From the NCBI GenBank assembly GCA_030603595.1, contig JAUVXL010000006.1, positions 1 through 42,849 of the forward strand: 42,849 nt of DNA. Direction: 5' to 3'. A program made the translations under genes and the position numbers. This DNA comes from Sedimentisphaerales bacterium (GTDB lineage Bacteria > Planctomycetota > Phycisphaerae > Sedimentisphaerales > Anaerobacaceae). The notes below the pieces were generated by a model. It was not told where the DNA came from, made no database searches, and saw only the letters and a list, made by a program, of their open reading frames with translations. Below are positions 23,961 through 31,548 of the stretch, one piece after another; position 1 is the first letter of the stretch, and each line of letters opens with the position of its first letter.

Positions 23961-25349
23961 ATGAGTAATGGAGTATTGCCAGATTATGTAAGTATGGCAA
24001 AGCCGAATCCGGCTGCAAACAGGGCTCCCTGGTACAAGAATACGGCACCGACGTATGCGGGAATCATGCTGTGGTTTGTGTTCTGGCAGGATGTTCCCGG
24101 AGGAGCCGGGGCTCTTGGTGGTGTGCTGTCACATGGATTGGCGACTGCACTTTTGGGTCTGATCCTGGCAGCGTTGCTGTGCCACTTCCTCTACTACCTT
24201 GTTCCCGCAATGCTCGGGATGAAAACGGGTCTGCCCCTCTATATCGTGGGCACCTCCACCTACGGAGCTACCGGGGGTTTCCTGATGCCAGGCTTTGTGA
24301 TGGGGTTGTTGCAGTTCGGCTGGTTAGGGGTTAACGCCTGCTTCTCGGCGGCGTTCCTTGTCAAACCGTTCTATCCGGATCTTGGCCTGCTGGAGGTAAT
24401 CAGCACGCCTCCGCATATTATCGTTGCCATTCTCTGGGCGGCGGCAGCGGCTTTCATGGGCTTGAAGGGAATCCAGTATGTTGCAAGAGTCGCCACGTAT
24501 CTGCCTCTGATCCCGTTGGCCGTACTTGTTGTGCTGTTCTTCTGCTCGGTCGGTGGGGTGGGCTCTTTCGAACCTGCCCAGGTCGGAGTGACCGACGATG
24601 CGGAGGGCGCTTTGAGCGTTTTAGGCGTGATTGCCGTGCTGCTGACCTACGTGATTGGCTTCTTTGCGACGGCAGGCGCCGCCGGAACGGACTTCGGCAT
24701 GAACAACCGGAACGCCAAGGACGTGAGCATGGGCGGATTGATAGGGATAAGCGGAGCAACTATCCTTGCCGGGGGGCTCGCATTGGTTATCGTTGCCGGT
24801 GCATTTGGCTCGGGCAAGGCAACTGATGCATCTGTCTTGAATCCGACCCAACTGATGGGCGCACTGATTGGCGCCAAGACAGGCGCCGTATTCATGTGGT
24901 TGATGGCGTTGGCGGCCTTCCCGCCCGCGTGCTTCTCCTCGTTCATTGCCGCCAATAGCTTCAAAACCACTTTGCCGAAAGTGAATCCGTTTATCACGGT
25001 CGGTATCGGCACGGCGATCAGTATTCTGCTTGCCGTGACGGGCTGGGCAGCGGATGTGATGAGTGTCTTCGGTGTGATTGGGGCTTCGTTTGGCCCGGTA
25101 TGCGGCGCTATGATGGTCGACTACATCATGGCCGGCAAGAAATGGGCCGGTCCTCGGGCCAGTTTTAACCCGGCGGGCTGGATTTCCTGGGTTGCGGGCT
25201 TTGTCGTGGGTATGCTGCCGCTCGTGAGCAGTGTTAACATCCCAGTCGCGCCGCTGGCGGCGTTTGTCGTCGGTGCGGTGCTCTATTTCGTCCTTGCCAA
25301 GGCGGGGCTTGAGTCGAAGGTTCTTGAAATGCCAGCGTCAGAGGCCTAA
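23961..25349 (+). CDS. NCS1-type purine/cytosine permease family transporter
   Basis: The ATG follows AGGAG at nine bases. The 462-residue product is highly hydrophobic with about twelve membrane segments. The N-terminus (NRAPWYKNTAPTYAGIMLWFVFWQDVPGG) and the following LPLYIVGTSTYGATGGFLMPG and QFGWLGVNACFSA are typical of NCS1/cytosine permease-like carriers, which import nucleobases, hydantoins or vitamins with cations. No cytosine deaminase or purine gene is nearby, so the substrate is open. Codons are richer in C at third positions than in flanking genes, hinting at a different history. A terminator follows at 25423. Its likely partner is the upstream Gfo-like protein. Confidence 0.85.
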   Translation: MSNGVLPDYVSMAKPNPAANRAPWYKNTAPTYAGIMLWFVFWQDVPGGAGALGGVLSHGLATALLGLILAALLCHFLYYLVPAMLGMKTGLPLYIVGTSTYGATGGFLMPGFVMGLLQFGWLGVNACFSAAFLVKPFYPDLGLLEVISTPPHIIVAILWAAAAAFMGLKGIQYVARVATYLPLIPLAVLVVLFFCSVGGVGSFEPAQVGVTDDAEGALSVLGVIAVLLTYVIGFFATAGAAGTDFGMNNRNAKDVSMGGLIGISGATILAGGLALVIVAGAFGSGKATDASVLNPTQLMGALIGAKTGAVFMWLMALAAFPPACFSSFIAANSFKTTLPKVNPFITVGIGTAISILLAVTGWAADVMSVFGVIGASFGPVCGAMMVDYIMAGKKWAGPRASFNPAGWISWVAGFVVGMLPLVSSVNIPVAPLAAFVVGAVLYFVLAKAGLESKVLEMPASEA

Positions 25350-25422
25350 TGTTGAAAATTAAGCGAATAATCGCTTTTGGCGTTTGAATTCGCTATAGTT
25401 TTCATTGATTTTGAGATTTTAG

Positions 25423-25457
25423 CAGGGATTCGGCAAATGCCGGATCCCTGTTTTTTT
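25423..25457 (+). terminator. Intrinsic terminator after the permease
   Basis: CAGGGATTCGGCA (25423-25435) pairs with TGCCGGATCCCTG (25438-25450), with one T-G wobble and an AA loop, followed by seven T (25451-25457). The stem is long and GC-rich, so this is a strong rightward terminator. Confidence 0.9.
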
Positions 25458-25609
25458 GGGCCGAGGGGGCGATTCCGGGCGGAAAATGAGGGAAGTTGAG
25501 ATTTTTTGAAACTTTTTGCAGTGCGGCGCAATTAAAACGTATGCATTCGGCAGTTGTGCGATGCCTGTCTCTTGCAGGATGGACGTGTGAAAAATAACTC
25601 TGCGGGAGC

Positions 25610-25641
25610 TTGACAATCCTACATGAAGCTAATAGTATAAT
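25610..25641 (+). promoter_or_regulatory. Promoter for the lipoprotein-Agl23-ApbE operon
   Basis: TTGACA is at 25610-25615. A TAGTAT hexamer (25633-25638) lies 17 bases after it, and a perfect TATAAT overlaps at 25636-25641 with 20-base spacing. One of these probably serves as the -10 element. The leader to the ATG at 25737 would be about 90 bases. Confidence 0.55.
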
Positions 25642-25736
25642 GAATCCAGCTTGGTGGAATACGTAGTGTTTTGCTGCGTACTAAGCCGTTTTGTTAGTAA
25701 CGAAGAATTGTTGATTTTTGAGGTTAAAAGGAAACG

Positions 25737-26504
25737 ATGAGAAAAGGGTTGAACTCGAGTGTGAAGATTTGTGTGTTGGCGATGCTTTTGGTGTCTTTGT
25801 GCTTCGTTTGCTCGTGCAAGAAATCGGAGCCCGCTGGTGGTGGGTCCGAGCCGGCGAAGACGACTCCTGTGAAAGACCCGGGCAAGGTGGCTGTGAAGCC
25901 GGCCGAGGATATGGCGCCGATTGAGCTTGAGTTGCCCAAGCCGATGTTTGTGGGCACTCCGCAGGATACGAAGGTAGAGAATTTGGAGAAGCCTTTGGGT
26001 CGTCCTCGCGCGCCGTTTTTGGCGCCTAAGGGGACTACGAATGTTGCCGAGGGCAAGGCTGTTTCGAGTAGTGACGAAGAGCCGATTATCGGCGAGATCG
26101 AGATGATCACCGACGGCGATAAGGAGGCTGCGGACGGCAGCTATGTCGAGTTGGGGCCGTTTAGGCAAGACGTAACGGTCGATCTGGAAGCGGCTTACAA
26201 TATCTATGCGATTGTGGTGTGGCATTACCATAAGCAGGCTCGCGTCTATTACGACGTGGTGGTTCAGGTGGCCGACGATGCCGATTTTATCAATAACGTC
26301 CAGACGGTCTTCAACAACGACATCGACAACTCGGCCGGTCTTGGCGTTGGCAAGGACAAGCACTATACCGAGACGAACGAGGGCAAGCTTATCGATGCGA
26401 AGGGCGTTAAGGGACGTTATGTTCGGTTTTATAGCAAGGGTAACACGAGCAACGACTTGAACCACTATATTGAAATAGCGGTTTACGGTAAATCCGCACA
26501 ATGA
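25737..26504 (+). CDS. Lipoprotein with discoidin (F5/8C)-like C-terminal domain
   Basis: The ATG follows AAAAGGAAACG. The hydrophobic signal ends in a cysteine cluster FVCSC; lipidation is likely at Cys25 or Cys27. A proline/lysine-rich linker (about 28-75) leads to a C-terminal domain of roughly 150 residues: NVAEGKAVSSSDEEPIIGEIEMITDGDKEA, then a beta-sandwich ending KGRYVRFYSKGNTSNDLNHYIEIAVYG. This resembles F5/8 type C/carbohydrate-binding discoidin domains. It may bind glycans at the membrane surface. The stop overlaps the next gene's start by four bases (ATGA), so translation is coupled with the membrane glycosyltransferase-like protein. Confidence 0.85.
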   Translation: MRKGLNSSVKICVLAMLLVSLCFVCSCKKSEPAGGGSEPAKTTPVKDPGKVAVKPAEDMAPIELELPKPMFVGTPQDTKVENLEKPLGRPRAPFLAPKGTTNVAEGKAVSSSDEEPIIGEIEMITDGDKEAADGSYVELGPFRQDVTVDLEAAYNIYAIVVWHYHKQARVYYDVVVQVADDADFINNVQTVFNNDIDNSAGLGVGKDKHYTETNEGKLIDAKGVKGRYVRFYSKGNTSNDLNHYIEIAVYGKSAQ

Positions 26505-28138
26505 GAAGTTCTGTAAAATGTTGCGTGCTTATATTAGCCGCGACAATTATTGCAGTGGCGCTGCGTCTGCCTCGGCCGGCGCGGCGTCCGATGCACGGTG
26601 ACGAAGCGGTTCACGCCGACAAGTTCGCCGATTTACTGGAGGGGAGGGGATATGAGTACGATCCCAATGAGTACCACGGTCCGACACTCAATTATTTCAC
26701 TTTAGTTCCGGCGTGGTTGAGTTCCGTCGGGACTTATGCGGAGATGACGGAGTTTACGGTTCGGATCGTTCCGGTTTTTTTCGGGGTGTTGCTGGTCCTT
26801 CTTAGCTTGCTGCTGCTTGACGGTCTGGGGCGGTGGGCGTGCGTTGGTGCGGCGGTGCTTACGGCGATTTCCCCGGCTATGGTCTTCTACAGCCGATACT
26901 ACATCCAGGAAATGCTGTTAGTGTGCTTCGCGTTTGGGGCGATTGGGTTCGGGTATCGATATACTCAGCGCAAAACAATTATCCGGGCGATTCTGACGGG
27001 CGTGTGCTTCGGGCTGATGCACGCGACGAAGGAGACGTGCATCATAGCGTTCGGCGCGATGTTGGCGGCTTTCTGGATCGTGGTGTTCCTGCGTCAACGA
27101 GAACATGCGGGCGGCTTTGCGGACGACATCAGGCGCGTCAAACTTTCGCATTTTATTGCGACGGTTGTGGCCGGTGCGATTGTCTCGGCCTTGTTCTACT
27201 CATCGTTTCTAAGAAACCCCGGTGGCGTGTTGGATTCTCTCCGCACTTACACGACGTATTTCGACCGTGCGGGGAACAATCATATCCACGAGCATTCGTG
27301 GTATTACTACCTGAAGATGCTCATCTATTCGAGATACGGCAACGGGCCTGTCTGGAGCGAGGGCATTATTGTGCTGCTTGCAGTGGTTGGGGGAACGGCT
27401 GTGCTGATGAGGAAGGGCTTGCCGAAGATCGATATTGACTTGCTGCGGTTCATCGTTTTTTACACGCTCGGTATGGTCGTATTGTATTCGGTGATTCGGT
27501 ATAAGACGCCTTGGTGCATGTTGGGATTTCTGCACGGGATGATATTGCTGGCAGGGCTGGGGGCGGTGGTGCTGGTTAGACTGGCGCCTCACGTCTTGCC
27601 GCGCTTGATAATTATGTGTCTGTTGTTGGGAGGTTCGGCGCATTTGCTCTGGCAGGTTTATGCGGGCAATTACATATATGCTTCGGACAGTCGGAATCCT
27701 TATGTCTATGCTCATCCGACTGCGGAGGTTTTTGAGATTGTCAGCCGAGTGGAAGAATACGCGCGCGGACACGAAGGCGACCCTAATATGGCGATTGACG
27801 TTATCTGTCCGGGTGATGACTACTGGCCCCTGCCCTGGTATTTTCGTTCGTATTCGACAGTGCGTTGGGCGAACAGGGTGCGCGGGGAAACAGGTTTATC
27901 GTCGCTGATTTTGGCCTCGCCTTCTGTTGAGGCGGACCTGACGGAGAAGTTCTATGACGAATCGATTCCCTTCGAGCAACGGCAGATGTACTTGTATCTT
28001 TTTGACAAGCCTTATTACTTGTGGTTGCGGCCCCAGGTTAGACTACTCGGTTTTGTCAGAAAGGATATTTGGGAGGCCCGCCAGGCGGCGACAGCGCCGG
28101 ACCCGAACGAGTTGATCAGAAAGGCATCCGAGAAATGA
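26501..28138 (+). CDS. Agl23/GT39-like polytopic membrane protein (TIGR03663-type)
   Basis: The start ATG overlaps the preceding stop. The 545-residue protein has about ten to twelve membrane helices. After helix 1 comes MHGDEAVHADKF (residues 31-42), whose Asp-Glu pair is the catalytic-type signature of GT39/PMT-like, lipid-linked sugar transferases; the wording of the motif matches the family annotated 'flippase activity-associated protein Agl23'. A C-terminal soluble part (from about 430) has GDDYWPLPWYFRSY. Family members transfer sugars from polyprenyl carriers on the outer face, or help flip them. Neighbours (discoidin lipoprotein before, ApbE after, both with 4-base overlaps) indicate a cell-envelope job. 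Specific donor and acceptor are unknown. Confidence 0.82.
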   Translation: MRSSVKCCVLILAATIIAVALRLPRPARRPMHGDEAVHADKFADLLEGRGYEYDPNEYHGPTLNYFTLVPAWLSSVGTYAEMTEFTVRIVPVFFGVLLVLLSLLLLDGLGRWACVGAAVLTAISPAMVFYSRYYIQEMLLVCFAFGAIGFGYRYTQRKTIIRAILTGVCFGLMHATKETCIIAFGAMLAAFWIVVFLRQREHAGGFADDIRRVKLSHFIATVVAGAIVSALFYSSFLRNPGGVLDSLRTYTTYFDRAGNNHIHEHSWYYYLKMLIYSRYGNGPVWSEGIIVLLAVVGGTAVLMRKGLPKIDIDLLRFIVFYTLGMVVLYSVIRYKTPWCMLGFLHGMILLAGLGAVVLVRLAPHVLPRLIIMCLLLGGSAHLLWQVYAGNYIYASDSRNPYVYAHPTAEVFEIVSRVEEYARGHEGDPNMAIDVICPGDDYWPLPWYFRSYSTVRWANRVRGETGLSSLILASPSVEADLTEKFYDESIPFEQRQMYLYLFDKPYYLWLRPQVRLLGFVRKDIWEARQAATAPDPNELIRKASEK

Positions 28139-29118
28139 CCAAGCCGAAGCCACAGACGCCCTACGTCGAGAGCGATTGCGGGGCCGTTGCGGGGATGAGG
28201 CGGTTTTCTCACGAGGCGATGGCGACGACGTTCGAGGTTATCGTGGTGCATGATGATGAGCGGTACGCAGGGCAGGCCGCGGCGGCGGCGTTCGAGGAGG
28301 TTGATCGGCTGGAGGCGGAGTTGAGCAGATTTATCGAGAATAGCGACATTTCGCGGATTAACGATCTTACTGTCGGCGAGCCGTTGGTGCTCGGCCTGCC
28401 GACGTTCGAGTGTTTGGAGATAAGCCGTCGGGTATATGAGGATACGAAGGGGGCTTTTGATATTACTATCGGCTCTTTGCTGAAGTGCCGGCGGGGCGAC
28501 GAGGGCGAACCGCGGACGCCGAGGCAAGAAGAGTTGAGCCTGGCCCGTGAGCATACGGGAACGGATTTGCTAAGATTAGATGCAGAGGAGCATACGGTTG
28601 AGGTCTTGAGCGAGGGTGTGCAGGTTGATTTGGGGGGAATGGGCAAGGGTTATGCGGTTGATCAGATGGCGAAGTTGCTGCGGGAGTGGAGTATCGACGT
28701 TGCACTTATCCACGGCGGGTACAGTTCGGTGCTTGCTCTCGACGGGCCTGCGGATATGAAGGGCTGGCCTGTGACGATGAGCGATCCGGGCAAGGGTAAG
28801 AGGACTCTGGCCAAGCTTCATTTTCAGGGCCGGGCGCTGAGCGGCTCGGGCGTTCAAAAGGGCCGGCATATTATCGATCCGCGGACCTCTCGGCCCATCA
28901 AGGGCAGGCGTGCGGCGTGGTCTTCGACTCCCGATGCGGCGACGGGCGATGCGCTTTCGACTGCTTTCATGGTGATGGCCCCGGATGAAATCAAGCAATA
29001 CTGCCGGTGTCATCCTGATGTGTCGGCGATAGTCATATTGCAAGAACAGGGTGAAGAGGCAAAAAAAGAAAAAATTCTGCGTTTCGGCCAATGGAAAAAG
29101 TATGAACTACCCAAATGA
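28135..29118 (+). CDS. apbE: FAD:protein FMN transferase
   Basis: ATG 28135 overlaps the previous stop (ATGA) and gives 327 residues; a longer in-frame start at 28069 lies inside the Agl23-like gene. ApbE motifs are clear: FSHEAMATTFEV, EEVDRLEAELSRF, DLGGMGKGYAVDQM from Asp165, HGGYSSVLAL near 193, SGVQKGRHIIDPRT (His245) and PDAATGDALSTAFMVM (Asp267, Asp272) for magnesium and FAD binding. The enzyme attaches FMN to threonine or serine in redox proteins such as RnfG and NqrC. Odd: no signal peptide or lipobox is seen, though most bacterial ApbE proteins are exported. No obvious flavinylated partner was identified in the window. Confidence 0.92.
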   Translation: MTKPKPQTPYVESDCGAVAGMRRFSHEAMATTFEVIVVHDDERYAGQAAAAAFEEVDRLEAELSRFIENSDISRINDLTVGEPLVLGLPTFECLEISRRVYEDTKGAFDITIGSLLKCRRGDEGEPRTPRQEELSLAREHTGTDLLRLDAEEHTVEVLSEGVQVDLGGMGKGYAVDQMAKLLREWSIDVALIHGGYSSVLALDGPADMKGWPVTMSDPGKGKRTLAKLHFQGRALSGSGVQKGRHIIDPRTSRPIKGRRAAWSSTPDAATGDALSTAFMVMAPDEIKQYCRCHPDVSAIVILQEQGEEAKKEKILRFGQWKKYELPK

Positions 29119-29460
29119 TGCTATGCACGCCTTTTCGCTCCGTTGGACTGCGTATCTCGCGTTGCCGAACCCTGCCAAACCCGCATCCACTCACACACCC
29201 TTTCTTTGGCGACTACTGCCGCCGAGACATCGCCGGTCTGCGCGTCCTATAATTCTCGTCGCCGCACCGCTCTATTATGTGAGCCGGTATCTCAAGGAAT
29301 GCTCCTGCAGTGGTGAAACCCGGCTTACCAAGGTTGATACCGCAGCCTTCTACGCCCTTGCCGCTCGTTTCGCCGAAATGCATAATCTTCGTAATATATC
29401 ATCGTACATCCAATGGCAAAAATAGTTAAATCCCCTCAGCCTGAAACCCGACATTAACCG
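29119..29460. other. Non-coding junction at a composition change
   Basis: This 342-base gap holds no gene that can be supported. One open frame from inside apbE runs to 29425 but begins with a lysine run and an unlikely composition. No terminator, repeat or RNA gene was recognised. The + strand shifts here from G-rich (left genes) to C-balanced (right genes), so it may be an insertion or rearrangement boundary. No Shine-Dalgarno precedes the next start. Confidence 0.5.
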
Positions 29461-31548
29461 ATGTTGATGGCGAACACTACAAAACATATCTCTTTGACAA
29501 GAGCAAGGGGCTGCTTAGGGTTGTTCGGTAAGGGCATACCGGCAGGTTGTGCAATGCTCTTCTCGGCATTTGTCCTGTTGGCAATTGTCGCCGCGGCGCG
29601 AGGCGGAGTTGTCGAATCACCCTCAGGCTATGCTTTTGAGAGTGCAATTGTGGTAACGCAGCTTCCGGTCGGGACCGCCTCGGAGAAACGAGGCCCGGCT
29701 GCCGGGGGAATGCTGCGTGCCGACTACGGTGACGGGGCCCGCCTCATAATCGTTAACCCGGATCTGTCTATAGAGATCGTGAGTCAGGGTTTCCAGAGCG
29801 CGTGTGAGCCCGATATTTCATTCGACGGGTCGCGCATCGTGTTCGCAGGCAAGAGGAAGGCTACCGATGGCTGGGACATCTTCGAGATGGATAGTGACGG
29901 TTCGCATCTGCGGCAAGTCACCAGTGGGCCGAGAAACTTTCGCAGCCCGGGTTACCAGTCGTCGCTGTACACGCTCAAGCCTGTGGGTGTGCCTTCTGAG
30001 CCGGAGTATCACCTGACGTTTGTGGCGTACACCGGCGCGATGAACGAATACGGCGGGTCGCCGGCGACGAGTTTGTATTCCTGCAAGCTCGACGGCTCGG
30101 CTATCCGCAGGCTGACTCACAACCTCTCAAGCGATATGGATCCGTTCATCCAATCCAACGGGCGATTGCTCTTTGCGAGTTGGCAGCGGTCCGGCCTGAA
30201 TCATGGACTCCTCGGACGCGTCGCTCTGTTCGGCGTCAACATCGAGGGCACCGACTATGCGGCGTTTTCCACCGACGAGGGCAAGCGGATAAAACACATG
30301 CCCTGCACGACTACAAAGGGTCTGGCCGTCTTTGTCGAAGCCGAGAGGGTCCCCTGGGATGGAGCAGGGACTCTCGGATCTGTTCGTTTGCGCAGGCCTC
30401 TTCACTCCTATCGGCCCATCACGGATGAATCCGCCGGCCTGTTCCATTCGCCCTCGCCACTTCCCGACGGGACGATCCTTGTCTCGCGAAGGCCCTCTGA
30501 CGGCGCCGGGACGCACGGCGTCTGCCGACTCGACCCTGCAACCGGAAAGTATGAGCCGGCTTTCGACGACCCCGACTATCACGACATACAGGCAAAAATA
30601 ATTTGGCCACACGCCGAGCCGGACGGACGATCCAGCGTAGTCAATGAGAAATACCCTAACGGCAAGCTCTACTGTCTGGATGTCTATATCTCCGACCTCA
30701 ATGGCTCGGCAGGCCTGGCCCGCGGCGCCGTCAAGAGGCTGCGCGTTATCGAAGGAGTGCCGTTGGAGGCTCCCGGTCCTATCGGCGCGTCAGCGGCGAA
30801 GGTCCCGGATGTTTACCGCGATGCGATTCCTGCGCCGGCGCCAAGGCGTATCCTGGGCGAAATAGCGGTGGGAGAAGACGGTTCCTTCAACATCGAGATA
30901 CCTGCAAACATCCCCATCGAGCTGCAGACGCTGGATGCCGACGGTATGGCCCTGCGGAAATGCGGCTGGATCTGGGCGAAGAATCGTGAACCCCGCGGGT
31001 GTATCGGCTGCCATGAGGACGGCGAGCTGACTCCGGAAAACAATCTGGTCGACGCGCTGGTTCGACCCTCGGTCAAACTGACTCTGCCGCCGAACCGAAG
31101 GCGAACCGTGGATTTCCGGAGCGATATCATGCCGATCATAACGAAGAAATGCGTCGGCTGTCACAACAAGCCCGATGCTTCGATTCGTTTTACGCCGCAG
31201 CTATCATCGGTTTCTGCATCCGAAGAAAAGAACCTGCCCAATCGCAGCTACAGAAATCTTCTTGTCGCCACAGACAAGCCCGATGGTGGGAAGTACGTCC
31301 ACCCCGGAAGGGCCCGGACCAGCCCGCTTATATGGTGCATCTTCGGGAGAAATACATCGAGACCGTGGGACGACACTTTCTCGGAAAGGCCCGCCAGGCA
31401 AATGCCCCCGGGCGAATCCGGCGGGCTAACCGAAGACGAAAAACGCACCTTTGTGGAATGGATTGATCTGGGCGCAATTTGGGATAATAGACCAGGCCCT
31501 GACAATCTGCTCGGAAAAAGAGACAAGGTTGGAGGAGGTAAAAAGTGA
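29461..31548 (+). CDS. HzsA-like dihaem beta-propeller cytochrome
   Basis: A start at 29461 (or ATG 29467) gives about 695 residues with a long N-region and signal (AMLFSAFVLLAIVAAARGG); no Shine-Dalgarno is visible, so the start is uncertain. Residues about 95-450 form a TolB/PD40-type propeller: ACEPDISFDGSRIVFAGKR, GWDIFEMDSDGSHLRQVT and CKLDGSAIRRLTHN. CXXCH motifs are at 514 (CIGCH) and 564 (CVGCH), followed by MPPGESGGLTEDEKRTFVEWIDLGA, as in planctomycete cytochrome domains. The order recalls the alpha subunit of hydrazine synthase, but no HzsB/C gene is present, so anammox chemistry should not be inferred. Its last four bases overlap the next start (GTGA). Confidence 0.82.
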   Translation: MLMANTTKHISLTRARGCLGLFGKGIPAGCAMLFSAFVLLAIVAAARGGVVESPSGYAFESAIVVTQLPVGTASEKRGPAAGGMLRADYGDGARLIIVNPDLSIEIVSQGFQSACEPDISFDGSRIVFAGKRKATDGWDIFEMDSDGSHLRQVTSGPRNFRSPGYQSSLYTLKPVGVPSEPEYHLTFVAYTGAMNEYGGSPATSLYSCKLDGSAIRRLTHNLSSDMDPFIQSNGRLLFASWQRSGLNHGLLGRVALFGVNIEGTDYAAFSTDEGKRIKHMPCTTTKGLAVFVEAERVPWDGAGTLGSVRLRRPLHSYRPITDESAGLFHSPSPLPDGTILVSRRPSDGAGTHGVCRLDPATGKYEPAFDDPDYHDIQAKIIWPHAEPDGRSSVVNEKYPNGKLYCLDVYISDLNGSAGLARGAVKRLRVIEGVPLEAPGPIGASAAKVPDVYRDAIPAPAPRRILGEIAVGEDGSFNIEIPANIPIELQTLDADGMALRKCGWIWAKNREPRGCIGCHEDGELTPENNLVDALVRPSVKLTLPPNRRRTVDFRSDIMPIITKKCVGCHNKPDASIRFTPQLSSVSASEEKNLPNRSYRNLLVATDKPDGGKYVHPGRARTSPLIWCIFGRNTSRPWDDTFSERPARQMPPGESGGLTEDEKRTFVEWIDLGAIWDNRPGPDNLLGKRDKVGGGKK

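Larger units (their letters stand above)
25350..25736. other. Intergenic region with terminator and promoter
   Basis: The 387-base gap contains the permease terminator (25423-25457) and a promoter-like pair (25610-25641) ahead of the next operon, listed separately. The middle (25460-25605) shows no coding potential or repeat that could be recognised. Confidence 0.6.

Noticed and set aside
29051-29425. + strand open frame of 124 codons at the end of apbE
   Set aside because: It starts inside apbE with a lysine run, has no ribosome-binding site, domain or signal, and uneven composition; kept only as a non-coding gap.
29461-31548. Anammox hydrazine synthase
   Set aside because: Only an alpha-like layout is seen; beta and gamma subunits and hydrazine dehydrogenase are absent from the window.
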